Shown here piece after piece: positions 25,013 through 37,919 of a stretch of DNA of 62,000 nucleotides. Each line of letters opens with the position of its first letter. Within the stretch, counting starts at the first letter, position 1. The DNA comes from Chrysomallon squamiferum. Taxonomy: Eukaryota; Mollusca; Gastropoda; Neomphalida; Peltospiridae. The notes under the pieces were generated by a model that was given only the letters and a program-made list of their open reading frames with translations, searched no databases and had not been told where the DNA came from. Location: contig CM022669.1 in the NCBI GenBank assembly GCA_012295275.1, forward strand, positions 11,976,980-12,038,979. Direction: 5' to 3'. Both the position numbers and the translations under genes were made by a program.

Positions 25013-28000
25013 GTATTATAATTCACATTATACAATAAAATAATTTATTTAGTACCTTTAAGACTTAGTGTTTTGAAGTTAAAAGTATTCTGAAAGAAAA
25101 AAGAAGGAAAGAAATGAGACCATTTAAGATAATAATGTTTGATATATGTGTATACAGATTTGATGAGAAAACTTCAAATTAGATCTATCCATGAATTAGG
25201 TGACCAATGATTTAAGAATTATCTTTCCTATTGTTGTGAAATTTCTAAATTTCAATGTGTTTTCGTGAACGTCTTGTAAATTAAAAATGTATTCTTCCAA
25301 GAAACGAAAAAGTTTATATTGTTAAATCTGAGATCTCATTAAATGTACACTTACAAATCAAAGTGAAACCATATCGCTTTTCATAGTCAGTTGCTGAACC
25401 ATAATTTTTTCTTACAAAAATAATACTTACCAATTAACATTGCAGAAAAATTAAATTTTTAATTAATTTTTAAAAATGTAGTCGTATGACTGGACTGTAC
25501 ATGAGGATGATGATGACAGCAACAAAATTATTTTCTCCCCGGATCGAGGAAATGTGATCTTTGCCAGTGCTTTGGATGGCTGGGGATTTACGTACGTTTT
25601 TAATAGTTTAACTTCTGTACAAAAAAATACATTTAGAAACAGTTACTCAGATTAACTCTTTAACCTAAAAACATGACAGTATTTATCAGAACTTGTTACA
25701 TTGTCCTATTACAGGATTGGTTACTTTGCTGAGTTATAATCTTGTATTCTGTCTTGTTGTGTTGTCACACTATGGGATAGATCACTTTACTGAGTTACAA
25801 CTTGTTGTATAGAATAGGTCACTTTACTGAGGTATGTAATAGATGTATTTTCACATTAAAGGATGGCAAATTACTGAGTTACATAGTTTGTTGGGTGTTT
25901 TTTTCCCATGGGATTTTCAGTTTACTAAGTTCTAATTTGTTGTGATGTCTTGTTACAGAATAGGTCACTTAACTGAGGTATATCTTGTATTTCCATATCA
26001 CAGGATAGAACACTTTCCTGAGTTATAATTTGTTGTTTGATCATGTTGCAGGATAGGTCATTTTACTCAGTTATAACTTGATATATTATCATGACACAGG
26101 ATAGGTCATTTTGCTGAGATTTGGTCACAGAAGCTGGGAGTGAATGCTGACATCCTAAAGAAAACTCTCTGGGGTGACTTCTACCTGAACACAAAGACCA
26201 GACGAGTAATGAAAGGTGCTCAGGTGAGAAATGAAGAGGTGTACTAATAACAAAACTTTAATATATTTTAATAAGTTAATAATAAAATAATTTTTATAAT
26301 TTATGAAGTGATTTCCATTTTATTTCTGAAATCATCTTAACTAGTAACATACTTGGAATAAATATATTATATTTTTGTGTTATCCATAAAATTTTGTTTA
26401 TAACAAGATATGCATAGTTACGTATCTGAAATAAAATATTTCTACCCAAAATTCATCGCATACAGACACACATTTACACAAATATATGTATGTAGGTATT
26501 CTAGAAAACTGACTACTTGTGTATGGTATATTTATGTGATAATTCTTTTAATCAGAATTAATTGTTCTTAGCTTTCTTTTAAGAAATATCTACTATCAAA
26601 AGTAGTCTTATTCTGATTATTAATAGAATAAAATAAGATTGATTCATCTTTATGTTGTTTGGTATCCATTTAAATTTCTACTTCAAATTTTGTTTTACAA
26701 AGATATTTGTTTTTTAGATTCTATTTTATTATTATTTTTTAGTTAAAAGGAAAAAAGCCATTGTTTGTGCAGTTTGTTCTTGATAACATCTGGGCAGTAT
26801 ATGAAGCAGTTTGTATATCCAGGTGAGATTATATTTTACTTTGTTTTCTTCTGTTTGGATAGTAATTTATTACACATACTTCTGAATGTGTTTTATATCT
26901 TTGATGAGCTATTTTAGATAAATTTTACGTTATTAGAGTAAGTATTTGATAGTAATTAGCTGTATCTTTTTAATGCTGGTGAAAAGTATCTCCTTTAATT
27001 AGTATTTAAAAAAATAATTTTTATAAATAATTGATAACTATATTTATGTGTATATCGGTGTATAAACAAAAACACTTTACATTAAAGGTGTGTGTTTGTA
27101 TATGTGTTTGTCTCAATGTAATTATTTTAAAAGATATTTCTAGCAATATATGTTTACTTTCAATGAATTAAATTTCAGAGAAAAAGAGAAAATTGACAAA
27201 ATTGTCAAATCATTGAATTTAAAAATTCCGCCCAGAGATTTGCGACATAATGACCCAAAGGTTTTGCTTCAAGCTATTACAACAAGATGGCTTCCTCTAG
27301 CTCCAGCTCTGCTAGGTAAGTTGTCATATTTGATTTACCAACAAAACTATAATAATAATAATTTTCCTGGGTGGAAAATGGTTTATATCTATGTTTTAAA
27401 ACATCCATTAAATGTTTGGTTTCTTGCGTGAGGTTATTTTATTTTATTTATATATTTTTATATATGTATATGACTGTATCTATATATGTATTTATTAGTT
27501 ATGTAGAATTAGTTTATTTTTGTAACGGTTTCAGTTTCATAGTTAGAAGTTCTTATACAAAACTTTATTTATGAAGAATGATAAAAGAGGTTTAACATTT
27601 TTTTATTTTTTATTATTACTGTTAATGTCTGCTTATATAATCATGCACGTTTTAATGTATTTATTCATATTAAGAGAGAAATTTAAATTGGTCTATCATT
27701 TAGTAAATCTGTAAACAGAGTTATGTGCCTTTGAACACAGCATTTTTACACATGTCCAGTTTGGATCTTTTTAGAGTAAATGTTGCTCAGATGTTTTTTC
27801 TTAAACAGAATATAAAGACTTTCAGTAAAAAAAGAAAAGCAATATTATTCCCTTAAAACATGAGAAAACTAATTTTTACTTCAGAATATCTTTTGCAGTT
27901 ACATAACATTCAATGGTTCTTATTTCTTATTATTTATCATGCTATTTAAATGCAGAAACATTAACCGTGCTTTACAATAGATATTTAAACCAGTCTGACT

Positions 28001-31000
28001 TATGATGTTGCTGTGTGTAACAGGTGTCGTTGTTTCGGTGTTGCCGTCTCCGATGAACATGTCAGATGAAAGGGCTGAGAAGTTAATGTGCAATCATTCA
28101 CGACGCTTTGACTCGTTACCTCAGGAAACACAGAACCTTAAAACAGGTAAATCAGAACACAAAGAAATAAAAGATGATCTAGATCCACAGGCATTATAAC
28201 TGACGTTATTTAATAAAATATTTTATTTTAGCAAAAATAAGACTTAATATTTTTAAAATAAAGAAATATCGGCAAAAAAACAAACAAAAAAAACACCAAA
28301 CAAATGGAGACCATTTAAGTCAGTAAGTCTGTTTGTCTGTATTTATGTTTTCATTTTCTTGTAGACTTCCAGTTATGTCACTCAGATGAGGAAGCTCCAG
28401 TTATTGTGTTTGTGTCAAAAATGTTTGCTGTAGAGAGGAAAACACTGCCAAAGAATAAACAGAAGTATTTCATTTTTAAAGTGTTTTTATTTTTTGAAAA
28501 AAATTCATAAACAGTAATAATAATATAGCCTATTTATCAAACTTTGTTTAGGAAAAATATAATGAAAAAAATAGAAATTAACATTTATTCATTCTTGCCA
28601 TATGATATACGGTGTAATTTAAAATAAACTGAATAGGTAAGAATTTTGCAAAAATTAATTTTGCGTTTTATATCCTTTTCAATAATCTAATGGTTTTGTT
28701 AATGACTGGTTGGTGTTAGGAAATCAGTTTTTCTGTTTGTGTGTTCCAGATGTCTGACATCAGAAGAGCTGCAGGAGAGACACGAAGAAGCAAAGCGCAG
28801 ACACGCAGCGAGACTGGCGAGAGCGAAGGAGCAGGGAGTGAGAACTTCAGACATCGACACAGAGAGTCCTGCCTCTCTGTCTGAGGACACAGAGGAGGAT
28901 GCAGGTTAAAAAAAATAAAATTTAAACTTTGTGAACATTCAGAAAATACTGTATATTCAGAAAAGGCACATTATGTGTGAGAATATTCCAAAAAATTAAT
29001 TAGTATGTATTTGTGCAGTTAAAGGCTAATTTTTTGAAAATTCACTGGCCCTTGGTCTATTCTGTATATAAATTTCTCTTGCCCACAGAGATAAAGCATA
29101 CGCCCAAACTACTTAGCAGTTTCAGTAATAATAATCAAGGGATTTATATTAAAAAATAAAAAATAAAAATAAAAGCATTTTTCAAAAGTCTCTTAGCCCA
29201 TCAGGGATCAGTCACTGTTACAGCCTGATATTGAAAAGCTCTGGTGTCAAGGCTAACAGATTTGTCAAACTCTGCTGAAATGTAAGAAAAAATAGGACAA
29301 AAAAAAAAGAAGAGAAAATAGAAAGAAAGGATGATGGTGGCAGTAATGAAAACATAGTTATGTTGTGAATGAAGAAACAAAATATATTTACTGTATGTAT
29401 TTTGAGGTATTGTATCTAAGAGTGGACTGGGCTGAATGCAGTCACGTACCTGTTGAAAATAAAAAAAATACTGCTACATAGGCATACGTGGCCAGTAAGA
29501 GTTGACATGATGTCTCTACTTGGTTGTGGGTCTAATTGGTGTACTTGGTTTTGAGAAATCCTCATCATCACTGCAATATTTGACTAATACTGCAGGGTTT
29601 TTTTTTTTTTGTTATTATTAAATGTTGTGTATTTCAGGAGAGATGTGTAATGGTGTAAAAGACCAGAATGCAAATTCTGACAATGAAGATAACCACGTGT
29701 TTGTAGCTTTTGCACGCATCTTCAGTGGAACCATCAAAAAAGGAATGAAACTTTATGTTTTGGGACCAAAACACGACCCAACAAAATATCTCGAAGAGGT
29801 AAATGTTTTAGTTATCACATGTAAGAAATATCTTATAAAAGAAGGTCATTCATTTTAATACTACTTTCCGACTGCTTTTTAAAAAAAGTGTGTTTCTGGC
29901 TCATATTGTTAAAAAAATATTCTGAGGAAATTGTTTTATTAATAATAATAGTAGATATAGTTGTGTGAACCAGTAATAGTTGCATTACAGAAGTAATAGT
30001 ATTAAATACAGCAGTAGTAATAGTAGTAGTAGTATTAGATACAGCAGCAGTAGTAGTAGTAGTAGTATTAAATACAGCAGCAGTAGTAGTAGTATTAGAT
30101 ACAGTACAGTAGTAAAAGTAGTAGTAGTAATGGCAGAACCAATGAAAATAGTTGTAGCAGTAATAGTAGATTTAATAGTCTGAATAGTAATATTTGTAAC
30201 AGTAATACATATCAATGTTTTCCTACAGGGAAGTATAGACAGAGAAATTGATGACAGTCTGACTGTCCGTGACTTGTCCAGTACAAAACATGTCACGATG
30301 TTCACAGTTAATGATCTCTACTTGTTCATGGGACGGGAACTGGAAGCCATAGATAATATTCCTGCTGGAAACATTGTGGGTCAGTAACAACATATTACAG
30401 AAAATATTGAATTTTCTCAAAGTGTGTAACATTATATTAGTGTGTAAGTTGTTTCCTGGCATCTTAAATATGTTATCTGATAAAATCCAGTGAATTTTTG
30501 TGTTAAAGATGTTTCTGAAGGTCTTCTCCGAATTACATATTGAAGAAGTTAGCCTCATTTTTACAGCATTTTCATCGATTGCTAATATTCAGCAAGACAT
30601 ATAAAAATGAAGCCATAGGACAACTCAGAATTCTGACATAATTAATGAATCAGTATGGAGGGTTACACATTGTAATGTAAAACTGTTACCATCAGAGCAA
30701 GAAGTGTACAATATTTTTAAAACAAATTAATGTTCTGGTAGTGAACAATATTGTATTTTATTTTTTTTATTTCTACAGTTGTACTATAAAATTGTTACTC
30801 TCACAGCAAGAAGTTTAAAATGTTTCCAGAATAAACTGATAATTTTTCACTGTGGACACAAAGGACTATATTTTATCACGTTTTTTAAAATCATGCAGGT
30901 ATTGGGGGACTTGAAGACCACATCTTGAAGTCGGCTACAATTTCATCAACTTGTGCCTGTCCTGCATTTTCCGATCTGTACTTCGAGGCAATGCCAATCA

Positions 31001-31904
31001 TCAGAGTGGCCGTGGAACCAACCCGTGCAGGTAGACACAGACATACGTATCTGTCACACACAGAGTAACTCAACCGATACTTTAACACTGACTCTTACTA
31101 GACACGTTTCTCACATTCTGTATTTCATAGTGCTTTTCTAACGACGAAGTTTGTCACTTTATACCATCCATTACATTAATTCATTTTGTTCTGAAATGGG
31201 CACTAAATGTTTGTTATAGTGTTAGGTGTATTTTTATATATATATATATATATTTGTTTTTGCCACTAATGTAATTTTAAATATTAGTTACAAGGTATTT
31301 TAAAACATAACTATGTGCTATTTAATGAATAAAATTTACATATTTTAAATAATGTTGGTTTTTAAAAGAAAATTGTTATGTAATTAATATTAATAAAGTA
31401 ACTAAATATACTGTGTGCTTCAAGCAGTGTTTTAATAATTTTCGTTGGTAATTTAATCTGCAGTTATTCAGATATTGTTATTTCCTATTTTCCTTAATAA
31501 AAATATATTATACTAATAATAAAAAGAAGAAAAAGAAATCCATTGAAATTCTATAGTGATTGCAACTTATACCATATCTTAAGCAATTTATGGTTCATAA
31601 AAGTTTCAACAACCATTTCGTTTAAATAGGGTAAAATTTGATGGTTATTTGGTTGACATTTTTGTTTGATCTTTTAAATAAAATGCTAAATAAGGTTATA
31701 AAAATATAGTTCATATTTCAGTAATCCAAAAAAAATATAATCTCTTAATTTTAGAATAACAGATTTATTTCATGAAATTATAAATATATTTAAAAATTAG
31801 TTTTCATTTTACTGCACACCTTTTTATTCTTCATTTGTCTTGTTTTAAAAAATTTGTCCCTCATTTTTTTTAGCTTTATTATTTCTCTTGTATATTCTGT
31901 CTTT

Positions 31905-31980
<76 letters not shown>

Positions 31981-34900
31981 GTTCCTTTTTCTCACTATAT
32001 CTCTATTTCTCTCACTCTTTATCTCTTCTTTTCCTCTTTCTCAGTATTTCTTTCTTTCTCTCACAACACACACAAATAAAATATTCTGCACTGACTTATT
32101 AACAATATTAGAGCCAGCAGCAGTTTTATTGTTTTTGACTAAATTTTCTTCTTTATAGGTGACATGAAGAAACTTGTACATGGACTGAAACTTCTGAACC
32201 AGGCAGACCCCTGTGTCGAGGTGCTGGTGCAAGAAACAGGTGAACACATCATCATCGCCGTAGGTGAAGTGCATCTACAACGTTGCATTGATGACCTGAA
32301 AGAAAGGTTTGTTGATCATTTTCAGTTTTGTTGCCAAGTATGTTTAACCTGCATTTCAAATTTTTTGCATTTAATAATAGGTTAAAAACAAAAAAAAGAA
32401 GAAGAAGAAAGTATCATAGAATACAAAATTATTTAACTATTTAATTTTCTGGTTTGGAATGGATGTTTATTTGTACAGATGGATATAGGTCTGCATGAAC
32501 AGAAACAGAATCTGTCTAAATCAGACAAATATTAAAATGTAATCATAATAAAGTCAGACAGACATTAAGGAATCTTTTTAGCAATTTACGATCATGTAAT
32601 ATATATGTTATAATTTTGTTGTTCTTTTTCCAGATACGCACATGTAAATGTACACGTGTCGTCACCAATTGTGCCATTTCGGGAAACAATAGTGTCGCCT
32701 CCGAAAGTTGACATGGTGAATGAATCGATTCACGATCTGAACCAGCGAAGGAAGCTGCTTAAACCTGAATTCGAGGACGACGTCACTGTGATTAAACCAG
32801 GCATTGTGGAGATGACAACGTCCAACAGACTGTGTACAATACGAATACGAGCTGTTCCACTTCCTGCAGCAGTCACTGACCTCCTGGTGGAAAACTCTCA
32901 CCTGATGAAGACCCTGGACATGTACACTGCCGCACACTCCAGCGACAAGAAAGAAAGTCAGAAGAGTTTTGAGATCAATGCATCCACGGTCACTGCCCTT
33001 CACGTCCTGAAAGACAAAATAGAAAGCGCATTCAATTCTGCAGGTAAACTGTGGAGAGGTTCGGTTTCCCAGATGTGGAGTTGCGGACCACACAGGTGTG
33101 GGTCGAACGTGTTGTTAAACAGAATCCCGGGATACCAGAGGCCGTCGATGTGGTGGCGGTTGCAGAACGAGGCCGCGGAGTTGGTGAACGTTAGAAGTTT
33201 CGACAGCAGTGTTGTGAATGGATTCCAGCTGGCGACGATTTCTGGACCAGTCTGTGAAGAGCCCATGCAGGGAGTCTGTTTCATTATGGAAAAGTGGGAG
33301 TATGCTAATAACGATCTTCTGTCGTTTGTTGACGATGTTAAAACAGAAAAAGTTTCAGTTAGTGATTGTAAGAACCTAGAACAGAAGTCTGAAGGAACAG
33401 ATCATATATCTGTTGTAAATATTAGTCAGAAAGAGCAGGTATCTAAAGAAACAGAATGTAAAACAGATATTACTTCACAAAAAGAGGAAACTAAAGCCTC
33501 TGATGAAAATGATGCAATACTAACACCTCACGAAAGCAGCCAATCAGAATCAACAGAACTGTTGAAGGAAGCTGTGTCTTCAGAAAAGAGCCAATCAGAG
33601 TTAGTGAAAACTAAACAGGGCCCAGATTCAGTTGCAAACAGCCAATCAGAATCATCAGAAGCAGCCAATCAAAAGTGTCAGCAAAGACAGGTGGCCTTTG
33701 GCCCATTTTCTGGCCAGCTCATGTCATGTATTAAAGATGGCTGCCGCAAAGCTTTCCAAACTCAGCCACAGAGACTGGTAGTGGCAATGTACAAGTGTGA
33801 TATACAGGCAACTGCAGATGTTTTAGGTTTGTTTTCAGTTGCTATATGTCAAGTCATGTCTGTATGTCCATGTAAGAAAAAGAAAAGTAAGAAACAAACA
33901 AAACAAAAATTCTCCTGTCCCTCTTAAGATTAGGAACTTTTTTATTTTATATATTTATTTACATATATTTTTAGACCCACAGTTTTCAGTAATAAATTAT
34001 TTTCTGTATGCTCAGAGATTGAAGAATTTCAGATTACAATCAGTATTAAACAATTCACTGGAGGGACAGTTTTATTGTTTTCCTTCATAGATACACAAAA
34101 ACATTTGTTAAAAATCTTAAAATATGTTATTGATGTGTCATTAAACAAAAAAAATCATTAACACACTTAAAAGCCAAACAAAAAATATATTACTATTATA
34201 AAATAACAACAACAAATAAATTAAAAAAAAAAATAATAATAATAATAATAATGAATAATAATAAATCATAATAAAGCGCAAAAAAGATTACAGTTTCAGT
34301 TTCTTTTTAATTCGTTTAATTATATACTTATTTATTAATTTTGTTTAGTCTTGTTTTTTGTTCATACTTTGAATTTTTATAACATTTAATTCTTTTTAAC
34401 ACAACTTTTTAAACCAAAATGTATTTTTATGAATATATTCAAATTTTTTTTTTCAATCATTCCTTTCACTATTAAACACTTTCTGTTTTAGGCAAGCTAT
34501 ACGGAGTTCTGGGAAAACGAAATGGCCGAGTTCTCAGTGATTCTATGAGAGAAGGAACACAAGTTTTCAACATTGCTGCAGTCCTTCCCGTTATTGAAAG
34601 TTTTGGGTTTGCTGAGGAAATCAGGAAAAAAACAAGTGGCCTAGCAAGTCCACAGCTAAAGTTCAGTCACTGGGAGGTAGTAAATGATATAGTTTATATT
34701 TACTTTTTTGTTCTTAAGACTGTATACACTGGTACCTTGAATTACGAGTTTAATTTGTTCCGTGACCAAGCTGTGTTTATCAAATAAATTTTCCCAACTG
34801 AAATTAATTGAAATACCATTAATCCGTTCAAACCACCCAAAAACCACTTTTTTTTTTTTTTTTTTTTTTTATTGTACTGTGTTATTAAATAAGAAAAATG

Positions 34901-35608
34901 TATTTATAAATGACAAATATTTAAAAAAAAAAAAAAAAAAAAAAAGAGAATGTGAAGATTTAAATTGGTTTTGTAAAGGCTATTTATCATGGAGATTAGA
35001 CAAATTATTTTAATGCCTTTGGCTGGAGTGAACTCTGTAAATTATTAATATCTTTTTTTTTTTTTAATGTTAATCAATACAACTTTATGACAGTTTTACA
35101 CATTTTTATATTAATATTTATTAGACTGATTTTTTTTTTTTTTTTTTTTTAGACTTGAATAAATTTAGTTTTTTTTTTTTTTTTTTTTTTTTCTACATTC
35201 CAGTTTTAATACTTTAAAATTTTAATGTTTTTTTTGTGTGTGTGTGTGTTTATTTATTTTTTTTTTATTAGTGTTCCCATTTTTGAAAAAAAAAATTGTA
35301 CAGATGTACTCAGTTCTGCATTCATACAAACACATACACACAATCACTCACACACAAGAACATACACATACAAACATGAAAACACACAGACACACACACA
35401 CACACACACCTATCATAAAAAATAATGTGAAGGAACAAGTCACAGGCAGGAAAGCATAAACAACAGCCTTTCATTGTGAGACCCTGTTTGGAATGGGAAA
35501 TATCTAATGAATTTTTTTTTTTTTTATCAGTTCAAGTAAAAAGTTTTTTTTTTAAATGCTTGAAATAGTTTTATTTATATATTTAATGAGAGTTGTTATT
35601 TGCGTTTT

Positions 35609-35652
<44 letters not shown>

Positions 35653-37492
35653 GTTCATTTAATTTAATTTTGTCTCTTGCATGCTATCCTGTCCACAAAA
35701 GTTTTAATATTTTCACTGTATTTTTTACAACTAAAAGTATTATATTAGCAGATTTTTTTTTTTTTTTTTTAAATACTAAATTCATAAATCACTTTGTAAC
35801 TGTACAGAATGAGTAAAGCGAATTATTAAAATTAAATTTCCAAAAACCCAAATACTTCCAAATTTGTATAAAAACATTAAAACATCTGTGTAAGTGTTTT
35901 TAGTACATGTTTGTATCATTGTGTTGAAATAACACAGCATTTCCTTGTTCATTCATATTACTGTTTGCTGCTGTGTTAAAAACAAAGCACTTTTATGTTT
36001 TCATCAACAAAATATTTTATTAGTTTATTGTATCCATTGAATATTTTTCAACTAATTTTTTGATGTTATGTTATCTAAAGAAAACAACAACACTTGTGTG
36101 TACACCATTTAATACCAAAACATTTATTCAAATTATTTACTGTTGTTGGCATATTATGAACAAAATACTTATGATTCCTTTTTGTACTAAAACATAGTAA
36201 ACAGAATACTTTGTAGCAATTTATTTAATATAAAACATTTGTTTGCAGCAATTATTACTAACAGACTTTAAACAAAATATTTTCATTTACTCTCATGTGA
36301 AAAACTCACACATCAAAAAAAAGAAATAAGAAAATTAATTTATTTCAAATTTTAACACATATCAATATTTTCATTCCTTTTTAATAGGCAGTAAAAATGC
36401 CACATTTTCAGAATATAACAGATTAGAAATATTACATTTCATATTGAAAAGCCATACCAAGATTTGTCTAAAATGTATTTTTTTTTAAGTGTAGCACCTA
36501 GGGAGATGAGAAGAAAAAGTCTAAATACATATCTTCTGTCTTCCAAGTTACGTTTTATTTGTTTTCTGCCTTCATATTATAATTAACAATTAAATTAAAT
36601 AAAACAAAGAAAGAGGAAGTTAGAAAATGTTTGATCACTTCCATGTTTCTCTAGCCATGCTGGACAGTATCAGTTTGCCGGAATTTCTTCTAGTATTTCA
36701 AAAATATAGTCATCACTCTTCATGTTGTTCAGCCTGTTACCGTACTGTTCAAATTTACCACAGGTTTTATTTATTTATTTATTTATTTTAGTAGTATTTA
36801 AGATGAAAAAAGTGATAAAAAAAATATATTTTAACATTTATGCAGCAGTTTATATATCTAAAAATAAATCCAAATCATCCCAGTGGGACTGTGATGGTTT
36901 GGAGAGGTTAACACAAAATGTGGTATCAGATTTGGCCACTAGCAATAACAGTGACTTCATTAGAAGATATCAGAAGAAGAAAAAAAAATAATTAAAAAAA
37001 ATATATATAACAACAACAACAAAAAAAGAAAGAAACAAAAAACATACCAACTTTTTTTCCCTTGTGATTTTGATTTAATTTTGTTTATTTAGTATTTTAG
37101 GGTATATGTTTAAAGGATAGTGCAAATTCAAACAAAGCTTTGCTGCTGACTAATACAAGAAGACAGATGATAGGGTGATAGACATTTACTTCTTCATATT
37201 AATGACATTCTTAAACAAAAAATAAAATAATAAATAAAATAATCTGAACACAGTAGTGTGTTATAAATCAGTTCATTTAAATTCAGAAGTATAATATATA
37301 CATATATTTTTCTATCTTAAAAATTCTTAAAATATAATGCAGTAGAGATAGTATCTATATTTTTATTTATTTATATGTGTGTGTGTATTTGTTTTTTTTA
37401 AAGTAGGATGGAAATAATATTATACACCTATCAGTAATTTAATCTGTAATTATCAGCTATTTTACCTATAAAATACAGGTGAATAGTTTATA

Positions 37493-37524
<32 letters not shown>

Positions 37525-37883
37525 CTTGAAAATACTGTGTTACAGTATTTGCATCGGTCACTGTATTTAATCCATTTTTAATAGCTTATCATTTATTCAA
37601 CAAACATTTTATTTTTTAACTGATTTCATTTTAAAATTACCTCTAACATTTTCAGGTGTTTGATGTTTATGGAAATAAATTACATAGTTTATTTTTATGT
37701 GAAACTGATACCCTTATGAAAAGTTGAGAGATGGTTGAATTTTTTATTATTTATTAAGGCTGGCAGTAAAGAGCACAGATTTATGTATAAAAAAAATATC
37801 AAGAACAGGAAATAAAGAAGACTAAATTCATAAATCTGTAATACTATCAAGAACAACAATAATTACAAAAAAATAGAGACTGA

Positions 37884-37919
<36 letters not shown>

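Noticed and set aside
31854-32102. Ser-Leu repeat open frames
   Set aside because: They come from the (TC)n dinucleotide tract inside an EFL1 intron.
33827-33927. Continuation of the EFL1 exon 19 frame to a stop at 33924
   Set aside because: The extension becomes Lys/Cys-rich and leaves family similarity exactly at the GT donor. Splicing to exon 20 restores the conserved sequence.
36860-36991. Plus-strand open frame in EFL1 intron 20 with protein-like composition
   Set aside because: Exons 20 and 21 join in phase and match the EFL1 family without it. No clear acceptor-donor pair surrounds it.
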